Shown here: in pieces, positions 9,410 to 17,930 of the stretch | Layout of the letters: the number at the start of each line of letters is the position of its first letter | Position numbering within the stretch: the stretch's first letter is position 1 | NCBI RefSeq assembly: GCF_003610805.1 | Contig: NZ_RAPF01000008.1 | Coordinates: forward strand, 38,703 to 102,702 | Length of the DNA stretch: 64,000 nt | Direction of reading: 5' to 3' | Source of the DNA: Altericroceibacterium spongiae | GTDB lineage: Bacteria; Pseudomonadota; Alphaproteobacteria; Sphingomonadales; Sphingomonadaceae | The notes under the pieces: model-generated | Seen by the model: only the letters and a program-made list of their open reading frames with translations | What the model was told of the DNA's origin: nothing | Databases searched by the model: none | Program-made: the position numbers and the translations under genes

Positions 9410-9820
9410 ATTCGGGGCGGGCGGTTACCGAAAACCGGACAAAGAAACCAGCTTAATTCTGGCCGCAGCGATAGCAGCGTGGAATGTGTGTTCATTGTCC
9501 CTCACAATTCGTCCTCCCCGTAAACACCCAGCCCGGATATTAGGATTTCTGAAGCTGAATAGATACTGACCGCAGGCGGTCAGGCAAGCCCTAAAAGGCA
9601 ATTTATGTTGCGACGCAGCATTGGTGGCGGGCGTTGACTTGTGCGGATTTACGTAGAATCCCGGCGTGAGATCATGCGCAAACCCGTTGGAAATAATTGA
9701 TGTTTGGTGAACTGAGATTAGCGGATGTCGATCTTAACTGCGTAACAGAAGCATGGGCATGAACGAATCCGTAAGTCGCACGCTGTTTATTCTGCACTGC
9801 AATATGGGTGTGCGTAAATA
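9410..9820. other. Intergenic region upstream of the exopolysaccharide operon
   Basis: About 410 bp without a convincing gene. It should hold the promoter of the minus-strand polysaccharide operon. The only clear structure is a short palindrome (separate entry, 9566-9583). Open frames here lack codon bias and family resemblance. Confidence 0.6.
9566..9583. repeat. Perfect 8-bp dyad, possible operator
   Basis: CTGACCGC (9566-9573) and GCGGTCAG (9576-9583) separated by two bases, about 157 bp upstream of the first gene of the polysaccharide operon. It could be a regulator site; there is no T-run, so it is unlikely to be a terminator. Confidence 0.4.
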
Positions 9821-10501
9821 TTAAGCGGCGCCCTTTTCCTGCGCCAGCTCCACTGCGTAGACTGCCTGAGCGAGATAGGACCGCAAGGTTGTTTTAGAGA
9901 GAGTGACTTTCTGGTCTTTGGCAAGCTGAAGGCATGTGCTGAGGATGGGGAGCAGCGCCTTCAGTTGCTCACTTTCACTCTCGCTTACCGGTTGGGTTGC
10001 GAGAAAGCCCAGCGTCTCTTGGGGGGCGTTGCGAAACGTGCATTCTGAAACATGCATTTGTAGCGCACGCAATTTAGCACGGCGGTCTGTGAAGCGACTG
10101 ATATAGGCATCGTCAAATTGATAAGGTAAGGCCGAAAAATCAGGCATGTTCCCATGATTATATTTATGGGTCAGGACGTAGCTGGCCAACGCTCCATGGA
10201 ACAAGTCTGCTTTAAAAGAGAGAGCTGTTTTTTGGAAGAGAGGCCCAAAACAACGCTGGCCTTTGGTGAGAGCCAACTGCTTTGCTTCGCGTTGTTCTTT
10301 ATCAGTCCATTCCACATGAGTCAGGAGCGTAAGAACACGCTCTTCGTCAGTCCGTGCAACGCAATTGGAAAAATGCCAGAATTGGGCCTGTGCATTTTGC
10401 GGGCTGGCCTGACCATCAAAAGCCGTGCCTGTTTCTTTTGCAGCCTGTAGCGGGGTAGCTATAAGAAAAGCAGCTAACATAGCAAGTGAGAAGCGTGGCA
10501 T
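9821..10501 (-). CDS. Secreted hypothetical protein
   Basis: 226 residues with a clear signal peptide (MPRFSLAMLAAFLIATPLQA, cleavage about residue 20). The mature part is mostly helical and has four cysteines (FSNCVAR, GQRCFGP, VSECTFR, LSTCLQL), which could make two disulfides in the periplasm. I do not recognise a family. It stands alone on the minus strand, 68 bp from the end of the DUF3325 gene upstream of it, so it could be co-transcribed with that cassette. Function unknown. Confidence 0.65.
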   Translation of the reverse strand: MPRFSLAMLAAFLIATPLQAAKETGTAFDGQASPQNAQAQFWHFSNCVARTDEERVLTLLTHVEWTDKEQREAKQLALTKGQRCFGPLFQKTALSFKADLFHGALASYVLTHKYNHGNMPDFSALPYQFDDAYISRFTDRRAKLRALQMHVSECTFRNAPQETLGFLATQPVSESESEQLKALLPILSTCLQLAKDQKVTLSKTTLRSYLAQAVYAVELAQEKGAA

Positions 10502-10569
10502 AACTAATCCTTAAGCAGAGGCCTGAGGATTCCATCAAACTATCAAATGATCAAGAATATAGTGCGAAA

Positions 10570-10869
10570 TTATTCTTTATGCCCTGGATCAAGCCACTTA
10601 ACTGTTTCAGGTAGAAAGTTGAGCATGAGAAAAACAACGCCGGCGCTGCACATTACCATGCCGGACCACAATACAGGGCCGTAAATCCACCCTTCTGCTG
10701 CTATGCTGACAGGAAAGCTGAAAGCCAGCAATATCCATCCGATCCTGCGCATGCGGTGCGAGCGTTCGGGGGAGGGGCGCTGTTCGAAACGTGTCTGATG
10801 ATGCTTTTTATCGGCGAGACCGAAAAAGCCGAAGGCAATCACGCATAAAATGAAGAGCAAACCGGTCAT
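10570..10869 (-). CDS. DUF3325-type small membrane protein
   Basis: 99 residues, start MTGLLFILCV, overlapping the PepSY gene stop by 4 bp (ATGA). Three hydrophobic segments (about 1-17, 42-58, 64-88). Small proteins of this kind (DUF3325) accompany PepSY-domain membrane proteins and DUF3649 proteins next to TonB siderophore receptors. The role in iron-siderophore handling is family knowledge of gene neighbourhoods, not a known activity. The gene is too short to rest on sequence alone; the position and the paralogue at 39398 support it. Confidence 0.72.
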   Translation of the reverse strand: MTGLLFILCVIAFGFFGLADKKHHQTRFEQRPSPERSHRMRRIGWILLAFSFPVSIAAEGWIYGPVLWSGMVMCSAGVVFLMLNFLPETVKWLDPGHKE

Positions 10870-12461
10870 TCCGCTGGTTCCGGAGCAAGTGTTTCGGGAA
10901 CAGGGGTTTTGCCTTTGTTGCGTAACGCTCGCCGGCGTCTTTCGGGTGGGCGATAGCGTGCGATGCGGAGCGCAATAGCTATGGCGGCCATCCCGAAGAC
11001 GAGGAGCGATATATCGATTCCGGCCAGCACCCAGTCCCCGGCCGCGATGGTCGATGGCAAGCCGTTCATATCGGCAAGGATGTTGTAAAATGGCAGGGTA
11101 AAAAGCGCTGCGCCCGTGAGGCCGAACAGTACAGTCCAGCTCCATTTCGGCCTAAGCGCAAGAGCCAGCAGAGCGGAGATACCCCAGCTGATGAAGAGCC
11201 AGTTGATTTCTGTATCGGCCCGGTTCGCAAGATCAGCTGGCAGGAGGCGATTGGCCCAGAACATGGCGGCTATACCCAGTGAAAAACCGGCGATAGTCGC
11301 CACATTTAACCGTTCCACCAGATGAAAACCAAAATGCGGTCGGGTCGGGTCGGGAAGCTTTTCCCGCCTCTTAACGGTCCACATAATCAGCCCCGAACCG
11401 ACCATTATCGTCCCGGCGACGCCTGCAAGGAAGTAAAGAAAGCGTAAGGTTTCCCCGGAGAAACGCGCAGCATGAAGACCGATCATCGCTCCGGTGGTGA
11501 CCGCCGCCCCACCCGGGGGCGGGGAACGCCAGATTTCCCGGCCAGTCACTGCATTGTAAACAATAGATGGTGTTCGGCTGTCGAGCTGCTCTGCCCCACT
11601 AATTCTTATAGTTACCCGCGCCATTTCGTCACCGGGATTGGAGATCATCAGCGTGCCCGCTTTCATTCCCAGTTTCTCTTCGGCATCGTGAACCAGTGTG
11701 GAGAGGGGCACCATATCCATACGTTTCCCTGTAGGCTCGACACCGTCTGCCGAGGGGAACAACTCATTTTGAATGGCGCGCGTATTTTCATAATTGGCGA
11801 CGATAGCCCAGGGCATGAGCATCGCCATAAGGGTAACGAGGCCTGTATATGTGATCATCAGGTGGAAAGGCAGGGCCAGCACGGCGGTGGCGTTATGCCC
11901 GTCGAGCCAGGTTCGCTGCCCCTTGTGTCGTCGGAATGTGAAGAAATCCTTGAAGATCTTCTTATGCGCCACCACACCCGAACATATCGCCACAAGCATC
12001 ATCATTGCGGCCAGACCAACCAGCCAGCGTGCCCAGATCACCGGCATGTAATGCAGATCGAAATGGAAGCGGTAGAAAAATTCGCCACCACGGCTTGGGC
12101 GGAGATGGGCAGGGTCGGTATTCGACCCGATCCGGGCGCTGTTGTCCAGCCAGTATCCCGTGGCGTCAGGACTGTCGGGCTGGGGTGTCCAGAATGTAAA
12201 ACTGCCTGCATCGTTGCGATTGGGCATGGTTATAAACCAGCTCATCGCGTCGGGTGCGTGTTTTTCGAGGTAGTGCTGGGTTTTGTCGAGCAGTTGATAG
12301 GGCTGTTCGACACGAGCCATTTCCGGATGCATCCACCGGTTCACGCCTTCGCGGTAGAAGGCGATGGTCCCGGTGATGAAGACAAGAAACAGGAGCCAGC
12401 CCAGCAGCAGGCCGGACCAGGTGTGTAAAAATGTCTGAGACTGGCGGAAGGATTTGGCCAT
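10866..12461 (-). CDS. PepSY-associated TM protein, iron-siderophore type
   Basis: 531 residues. Start ATG at 12461 overlaps the TAA of the DUF3649 gene (TAATG). The family pattern is clear: first TM with GLLLGWLLFLVFITGTIAFYR, periplasmic PepSY domain, then GHNATAVLALPFHLMITYTGL (conserved HN and H in a helix, as in putative haem-binding or ferric-reductase-like PepSY_TM proteins), and several C-terminal TM helices. Such proteins are thought to reduce or release iron from imported ferric siderophores; this is inference from family context. A paralogue lies at 37846. Longer upstream starts exist but read through the DUF3649 gene in another frame. Confidence 0.85.
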   Translation of the reverse strand: MAKSFRQSQTFLHTWSGLLLGWLLFLVFITGTIAFYREGVNRWMHPEMARVEQPYQLLDKTQHYLEKHAPDAMSWFITMPNRNDAGSFTFWTPQPDSPDATGYWLDNSARIGSNTDPAHLRPSRGGEFFYRFHFDLHYMPVIWARWLVGLAAMMMLVAICSGVVAHKKIFKDFFTFRRHKGQRTWLDGHNATAVLALPFHLMITYTGLVTLMAMLMPWAIVANYENTRAIQNELFPSADGVEPTGKRMDMVPLSTLVHDAEEKLGMKAGTLMISNPGDEMARVTIRISGAEQLDSRTPSIVYNAVTGREIWRSPPPGGAAVTTGAMIGLHAARFSGETLRFLYFLAGVAGTIMVGSGLIMWTVKRREKLPDPTRPHFGFHLVERLNVATIAGFSLGIAAMFWANRLLPADLANRADTEINWLFISWGISALLALALRPKWSWTVLFGLTGAALFTLPFYNILADMNGLPSTIAAGDWVLAGIDISLLVFGMAAIAIALRIARYRPPERRRRALRNKGKTPVPETLAPEPAE

Positions 12462-12760
12462 TATGCTGCCTCCAGCCCGAGTGAGAGCCAGGCGATCAGG
12501 CCGGCTGCACCGCCGATCAGTCCCAGACTCCATAATGCCCGCCAACCAGAGCTTGCAGCGAATGACCACATCACGCCAGCGCAGCAAATCGCAAAAGATG
12601 CCAGCATCCCGACCAGTGTCGCCTGCGCACGCTCTATCGGCACAAGGCGTGACAGGGCGATGGCCCACAGGCTCGCCACAGCATAGCTGACAGGAACAGC
12701 TGCAATCACGCGCAGGATCGTATCCACGCTTTTAAGCCAGACCGGTTTTTCTTTCGTCAT
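12461..12760 (-). CDS. DUF3649-type small membrane protein
   Basis: 99 residues (start MTKEKPVWLKS at 12760; an ATG at 12772 would add four residues). Three hydrophobic spans, with VIAAVPVSYAVASLWAIALSRL and AQATLVGMLASFAICCAGVMW typical of DUF3649 proteins, which precede PepSY_TM genes in siderophore loci. It is the first gene of a tight three-gene minus-strand operon (DUF3649, PepSY, DUF3325), each pair overlapping by 1-4 bp. A related protein starts the second cassette at 37493. Confidence 0.75.
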   Translation of the reverse strand: MTKEKPVWLKSVDTILRVIAAVPVSYAVASLWAIALSRLVPIERAQATLVGMLASFAICCAGVMWSFAASSGWRALWSLGLIGGAAGLIAWLSLGLEAA

Positions 12761-13023
12761 AATCCGCCACATTTGAGATTGAGACGCAATGTCATAAATG
12801 GTGCGACGGGACCACCCAAAAAATGTCCGATAAGCAATGTGGGGCCGGGGTCTGTCCGGCCATGCTATAGACCTAAGCTATAATGTGTCTGCATATTGGC
12901 AATGTCGGGCCAATTGTCGTGCTGGCCCCCTCCATTTACTCTTGCCGGCCTATCGCAAGGCCATGCCCGCAATTGTACGCGTTGCAGTCATCACCTTGCT
13001 CAGGACCAGCAGGCGACAGGATT

Positions 13024-14292
13024 TTGAAACAGACTTTCCCCGGACAGAAGGACAATTCGGGCATTCTTACGAGAAAGGCGCGCCATGTCACGGTGATTGG
13101 CGGCGGTGTCGTTGGCATGGCGACCGCTTATGCATTGGCGAGAAGGGGGCATCGGGTAACGGTGCTGGAAGCGGAAAGCGGGCCAGCCATGCGTACAAGC
13201 TATGCCAATGGCGCGCAGCTCAGCTATGTCTATACGGATGCGCTGGCTAATGCCGCCCTATGGAAAAGCCTGCCGAAACTGGCTTTGGGGCGAGATCCTT
13301 CGTTCCGTATGCGGGTTTCGCTTTCACCAGCCTTTCTAAGCTGGCTGGCCAAATTTACCGGGCAAATGAACAGCCGCGCTTTTGAACGTAACACGCTGGC
13401 TGTGTTGGCGCTGGCTGAGGAATCCCGGCAGGCGATGGAGAATCTGCTGACGCAGCATCCGATTGCCTTTAGTTATGAGAGGCCGGGCAAGCTCCATCTT
13501 TACGAAAATGCGACGAGCTATGCTGCGGCGCAGCGTATTATGACGCTGAAAGCGCGTTACGGTGTGCAGCAATTCGCGCTTAATCCACAAGAAGCGGTGA
13601 TGTGTGAACCGGCGCTGGAAAATGTGGCGCAGCGCCTTGCCGGTGCGATCCATTCACCTGGCGAGGAAGTTGGTGACCCCTTCCAGTTCACGCGTGCGGT
13701 CAGTCAATTGCTGAGAGACGATTATGACATAGCTTTGCGTTATCGTGCGCGAGTGAAGCGGCTTAAGCAGCAGGGGCATCAATGGGTTCTCACGCTGACC
13801 AGTGGCGAGGAACTGGTACAGGATGATGTTGTCTTGTGTACGGGTCCTGAAGCCAATCAGCTTTTGCGTCCGCTCGGTCTGCCGCAGCTTATACAGGCGA
13901 TGAAAGGTTATTCGATTACAGCGCCGCTGGGCAAACGAGCGCCATTGGTCAGCATTACGGATACTCCGCGCAAGATCGTCTTTGCCCGACTGGGTGACCG
14001 GATGCGGATCGCTGGGCTGGCAGAGATCGGCGTTTCTTCGAGCCAGGTCGAGCCCAACCGTCTTGCCACGCTGGTCCGGCTTGCGCGCGAAGCCCTGCCT
14101 GAAGCGGCCGATTACGATGCCATTACCGACCATTGGGCCGGCTTGCGCCCAATGACACCCAATTCGCAGCCGATCATTTCGCATCCCCGGACCGGCCTGT
14201 ATCTTAATTGCGGACATGGCATGCTGGGCTGGACCCTTGCGATGGGAAGTGCCGAACGTGTGGCGCGGATGTTTGAAACATCCGCCTGTTGA
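13024..14292 (+). CDS. dadA: D-amino acid dehydrogenase / FAD-dependent oxidoreductase (DadA-like)
   Basis: 422 residues from the TTG at 13024 (ACAGG just upstream), a normal length for DadA small subunits. The FAD-binding Rossmann motif VTVIGGGVVGMATAYALARR is at about residues 22-41, followed by VTVLEAE. Later motifs fit the DAO/DadA family: TSYANGAQLSYVY near residue 58, and the C-terminal YLNCGHGMLGWTLAMGSA that closes around the flavin. The expected reaction is oxidation of D-amino acids to 2-imino acids with electrons passed to the quinone pool. The adjacent ridA (31 bp downstream) supports this, because RidA hydrolyses the imine product. The exact substrate is not visible; a related hydroxyproline or other amine dehydrogenase is possible. 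Longer frames upstream (to 12883) lack a plausible start. Confidence 0.83.
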   Translation: MKQTFPGQKDNSGILTRKARHVTVIGGGVVGMATAYALARRGHRVTVLEAESGPAMRTSYANGAQLSYVYTDALANAALWKSLPKLALGRDPSFRMRVSLSPAFLSWLAKFTGQMNSRAFERNTLAVLALAEESRQAMENLLTQHPIAFSYERPGKLHLYENATSYAAAQRIMTLKARYGVQQFALNPQEAVMCEPALENVAQRLAGAIHSPGEEVGDPFQFTRAVSQLLRDDYDIALRYRARVKRLKQQGHQWVLTLTSGEELVQDDVVLCTGPEANQLLRPLGLPQLIQAMKGYSITAPLGKRAPLVSITDTPRKIVFARLGDRMRIAGLAEIGVSSSQVEPNRLATLVRLAREALPEAADYDAITDHWAGLRPMTPNSQPIISHPRTGLYLNCGHGMLGWTLAMGSAERVARMFETSAC

Positions 14293-14322
14293 ATATGTCC
14301 CTGACAATTTTGGAGATTGATT

Positions 14323-14682
14323 ATGATGGCATCCCCTTCGGGTCCGCCGCTCAGTCCTGCGCGCCGAGCCGGTGGCCTGCTTTTTCTGTCGGGGCAACTG
14401 CCGCGCGGAGCGGATGGTGCGATTGCCGGTAGCGGCATGCTGGAGCAGGCTCGTCTGGCTCTGAGCAACCTGAAAAAACTGCTGGAAAGTGAAGGCTGTT
14501 CACCTGACGATGTTGTGAAGGTGACTGCCTGGATCACCGATGCAGCCGATATGGCCGCTTTCAATCTCGCGTATTGTGAGCTGTTCGACACCCCTTATCC
14601 GGCGCGTTCCACGGTTGTCAGCGCGCTGGTGGCTCCGGGAGCACTGGTGGAAATCGAAGCGATAGCGCAATTGCCCGGCTGA
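14323..14682 (+). CDS. RidA family 2-iminoacid deaminase
   Basis: 119 residues from the ATG at 14323 (GGAG at 14312-14315, spacing 7). It belongs to the YjgF/YER057c/UK114 family: GLLFLSGQLPR at the N-terminus, the conserved arginine in PYPARSTV (Arg95) that binds the carboxylate, and a late glutamate in VEIEAIA (Glu112). RidA hydrolyses reactive imines or enamines to ketoacids and ammonia. Position directly after a dadA-like gene on the same strand indicates the two act in sequence on D-amino acids. Confidence 0.88.
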   Translation: MMASPSGPPLSPARRAGGLLFLSGQLPRGADGAIAGSGMLEQARLALSNLKKLLESEGCSPDDVVKVTAWITDAADMAAFNLAYCELFDTPYPARSTVVSALVAPGALVEIEAIAQLPG

Positions 14683-14713
14683 CCCGCAGCGACAGGCAAG
14701 ATTACATAGAAAA

Positions 14714-14747
14714 CGGGCGCTGTTCCGGGGAGGTGGAACAGCGCCCG
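14714..14747. terminator. Stem-loop terminator between convergent genes
   Basis: Perfect 13-bp stem CGGGCGCTGTTCC (14714-14726) / GGAACAGCGCCCG (14735-14747) with an 8-nt loop. On the minus strand it is followed by GTTTTCT, so it probably serves mainly the receptor gene ending at 14775. It also lies 32 bp beyond the ridA-like stop. Confidence 0.75.
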
Positions 14748-14774
14748 CTTGCCTTCATATCCGAAAACGAGAGA

Positions 14775-17675
14775 TCAGAAATCCGCGCTTAAAGAGATGA
14801 AGACCGACCGGCCCGCCACGTCATAGACGCCCGGATAGGTGTTGCCATTGCCGAATTGGTAGAGCAGACCTTGGGCAATGGCAGGCGGGTCCTTGTCGAA
14901 CAGGTTATTAATGCCGACCCGCATGGAGAGCTCGTCCGTCAGTTTGGCGGAACTCGTCAGGTCGAAATAGTTATAGGCTGGCAGTTTGTCATTGATGACG
15001 TAGGTGTCACCCGTCAGCAATTCCTGGTCGGAATTATTGGTAAGCGACGTACCGCCGATATAGCGCCAGTTCAGTGAAAGTGAGAAGAGATCCGCATCGT
15101 CGCTCCAGGTGATACGGGCCTGATGCCGCCATGCAGGGCTGGGTTGGCCGCAAGTCGGCCCGAAAAGGCCTTTGCAATCATAGGATCCGAGGCCGGGCAA
15201 CGGTTCATTGACCAGTTCGTTCAGCCATGTGCCGTCGAAATTCAACGCCAGCATACCCTGGCCAAGCGGTACCGAATAACGCAGGCCGAAGTCGATACCG
15301 GAGGTTTTGAGCGAGCCGGTGTTCTGTGTGGTCGATTCCACATAACCGTCGGTTCCGAAAAGGACGCCGGAACGGGGATCGCGATGGAACAGGCCACAGA
15401 AATAAGGATCACCTGTCTGCGTGCACTGGTTGATAATGAGCTGAGCGGAAACGCTCGAAATGTAGTCTTTGACCTTAATGTCGAAATAGTCGGCGGTGAG
15501 CGTCAGGCGCGGAATAATGCGCGGCTGAACAACCATACCGAACGTGTAGGTATCGGCCGTTTCGGGTTCGAGGTTCGGATTACCGCCACCAAGGGCAACA
15601 CATGTTTCGGCAGGGCATTCGGGCACATTGCCATATTGTTCGGCGGTCAGGCCTGAAGCGATACACTGATCGAGCCCCGCAGAGGGAGACGATCCGGCGC
15701 AGGGATCGTTGCCCGAAACGTTGCCGAGTGACTGGGATGCGTAAAGTTCGGAAATATTCGGTGCGCGGATCGCCCGGTTATAGCTGCCGCGCAGCCGCAA
15801 ATCGGGGATCGGCGCATAGACCAGTTCCACCTTATAGGTAGAAATGTTTTTATCGATCGAGGAATAGTCCGACAGGCGATAGCCCCCCGTGACGGTTAGT
15901 TCGTCGGCAAAGGGCATGTCTTCGAGAATCGGCACCTGAATTTCAGTGTAGAATTCGGTGACATTGAATTTGCCGTCGCTTTCCGTTGTGCCCTTGGCCT
16001 GAGCCAGCGCATCGGCTTCGAAAAGGAGTGTTTCGCGGCGATGTTCGATACCGAATACCGCGCCAATACCTTGCGAAGCCCACGGGCTTATGACGCCATA
16101 GGGAGTGAGATCAGCGCTGACATTGCCGGAGAGAACCGTTTCCGTATCGACACCGCGTGTAAAGGTCGGGGCATAGATATAGTCGAAAGCTTCTTCGCTG
16201 ATCGCACCATAGGCAAAAGCGTCAAGCGGGACACAACTCGGATCGGTCCCGTCCAGTGCGGACTGGCAAGTGGGCGTTCCGTTATCGTCGACCACCAGCA
16301 GTGCATTCTTGGCCTTGTCCGGATCAATGTCGTTCTGATAGTTTTCCTGATATAAAACACGCGAATACAGGACGTTGGTATCGTAGGTGATGCCTTCGGC
16401 AATTTCACCTTTGACTCCGCCGGAGACGCGATAATCGGTGTGGCGCAGGCTATCGCGGCGGGGACGTGCATTGCCGGCAACCGGACGATAACCGATAAAG
16501 AGATCCTGCGTGGCGCTGGAGCCATAGGCGCTGCCGCAGAGCTGCTGGCCTTGGGAAGCGCTCATCAGCGGATTGTCGCAGTTGATCGTGTAGGTTTCAC
16601 CCTGCCACAGAGCCGATGGCGCGACCTGACTATAGGTATGGTCATCCATGAACATGAAGCTGCCATAGATCTCGGCAGCCGGGGCGACTTCGTAATGCGC
16701 GAAGGCGCCTGCGGTGAAACGTTCATCCGAGCGCTGGAAATAGTTCAGAGGCGCGTAATTATAGACATAGTCATTATTGTAAGGGACCCAGGTCCGGTTG
16801 CCGTCCTTGGTGTTGACCAGGCGGACATTTCTGTTCGGACCATCGAGTGGCTGGAACAGGCCATATTCATTGTTGCTCGAGCCACCGCAGAGATATCCCG
16901 TGCGATCTCCATTGGGATCGAGGGCACAGGCCGAAACATCGCGATCCGACTGGACGATGGGTTTGACTTTGCGATAGCCGAAATAGGCGGTTACGTTACC
17001 GCGATCTTCGGCAAAATTGGTTCCCATCGCAATGTTGGCGTCGAATTTTTCGCCGTCGATCGGCAGGTGAGGCGCGTTCTCATAGCCGGTATCTGCCAGC
17101 AGGGAGCGCCTTTCGCTGTTGACATTGTGATGTATTGAGAAGCCGTATTGCGCGTCGGCATGCACGCCTTCCAGATCGTCTTTCAGGATGAAGTTGACGA
17201 CACCGGAAACGGCATCGGAGCCGTAAACCGCAGAGGCACCGCCCGTTACCACGTCAATACGCTGAACCAGCGAAGACGGGATGAAGTTCACGTCTGTCGC
17301 CTGAATAGGCAGCAGGCGCTGACCGTTTACGAGAATGAGATTGCGGTTGGAGCCGAGGTTGCGAAGATTGATCTTCGCCGTACCGTCTGCGCCATTGGAG
17401 ACATTTTCATTAGCGTCAGGTGTTACCATCGGCATGCGGTTGAGTACATTCTCGATATTTACCGCACCCTGCTGTTTGATTTCCTGCGCATCGATAGCGG
17501 AAATCGGGCTGGCGCTGACTGTCCCTGGATTTTGGATACGAGTGCCGGTTACCACGATGGGGGCATTATCCTGCACCTCCTGCGCCTGAGCTGAGCCCGG
17601 TATCACCATGGAAGCTGCAAGCATCGATACAGCGGCGGCACTGCTGTAAAAATATCCTTTTTTGAGAGTGGACAT
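14775..17675 (-). CDS. TonB-dependent outer-membrane receptor
   Basis: 966 residues from the ATG at 17675, chosen because GAGGA lies 8 bp upstream; the ATG at 17690 has no such site. Signal peptide (VSMLAASMVIPGSAQA), TonB-box region, plug domain (IVVTGTRIQNPG, then LRNLGSNRNLILVNGQRLLP and ASAVYGSDAVSGVVNFILK) and a large beta-barrel ending in the usual aromatic terminus VFISLSADF. The GSNRNLILVNGQR plug signature is typical of the large sphingomonad and Caulobacter receptors that take up oligosaccharides or peptides rather than siderophores. No STN domain, so no direct sigma signalling. Neighbours point to amino-acid or peptide use; the ligand is unknown. Confidence 0.92.
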   Translation of the reverse strand: MSTLKKGYFYSSAAAVSMLAASMVIPGSAQAQEVQDNAPIVVTGTRIQNPGTVSASPISAIDAQEIKQQGAVNIENVLNRMPMVTPDANENVSNGADGTAKINLRNLGSNRNLILVNGQRLLPIQATDVNFIPSSLVQRIDVVTGGASAVYGSDAVSGVVNFILKDDLEGVHADAQYGFSIHHNVNSERRSLLADTGYENAPHLPIDGEKFDANIAMGTNFAEDRGNVTAYFGYRKVKPIVQSDRDVSACALDPNGDRTGYLCGGSSNNEYGLFQPLDGPNRNVRLVNTKDGNRTWVPYNNDYVYNYAPLNYFQRSDERFTAGAFAHYEVAPAAEIYGSFMFMDDHTYSQVAPSALWQGETYTINCDNPLMSASQGQQLCGSAYGSSATQDLFIGYRPVAGNARPRRDSLRHTDYRVSGGVKGEIAEGITYDTNVLYSRVLYQENYQNDIDPDKAKNALLVVDDNGTPTCQSALDGTDPSCVPLDAFAYGAISEEAFDYIYAPTFTRGVDTETVLSGNVSADLTPYGVISPWASQGIGAVFGIEHRRETLLFEADALAQAKGTTESDGKFNVTEFYTEIQVPILEDMPFADELTVTGGYRLSDYSSIDKNISTYKVELVYAPIPDLRLRGSYNRAIRAPNISELYASQSLGNVSGNDPCAGSSPSAGLDQCIASGLTAEQYGNVPECPAETCVALGGGNPNLEPETADTYTFGMVVQPRIIPRLTLTADYFDIKVKDYISSVSAQLIINQCTQTGDPYFCGLFHRDPRSGVLFGTDGYVESTTQNTGSLKTSGIDFGLRYSVPLGQGMLALNFDGTWLNELVNEPLPGLGSYDCKGLFGPTCGQPSPAWRHQARITWSDDADLFSLSLNWRYIGGTSLTNNSDQELLTGDTYVINDKLPAYNYFDLTSSAKLTDELSMRVGINNLFDKDPPAIAQGLLYQFGNGNTYPGVYDVAGRSVFISLSADF

Positions 17676-17740
17676 TTTTTGTTTCCTCATTTGACCCTGA
17701 TGGTCGGGAATATGCCACAGCTTTCGATAATATCAAATAT

Positions 17741-17746
17741 ATTATA
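17741..17746 (-). promoter_or_regulatory. Possible -10 element (TATAAT) of the TonB receptor gene
   Basis: On the minus strand TATAAT occurs 65 bp upstream of the receptor start. The matching -35 position (CCTCTA) is poor, so an activator would be needed. The surrounding 255 bp form the divergent control region between the receptor and the phosphoesterase gene. Confidence 0.3.
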
Positions 17747-17930
17747 CGGTATCTTGACAGCGGTAGAGGAAAATTCGCAGGATTGAGCGTCTCCCGTCAG
17801 AGGAATTGTGTGCAATTTGGTTTAAAAAGAGCACTTTCAAATAATGCGCAGGTGGCCCCTGCATCCTGTTTCAGCTTTCAGACCCGCCTTGATCCTTGCA
17901 CGAGTCGCGTCGACAGTGGAAAGAAAGGCC

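Noticed and set aside
9339..9569. 76-codon plus-strand frame at the start of the polysaccharide operon
   Set aside because: Antisense to the N-terminus of the O-antigen-ligase-like gene, no motif.
12883..13023. N-terminal extension of the DadA-like protein from 12883
   Set aside because: The extra 47 residues are Cys- and Pro-rich with no similarity to DadA and no ribosome-binding site; the TTG at 13024 gives the family length.
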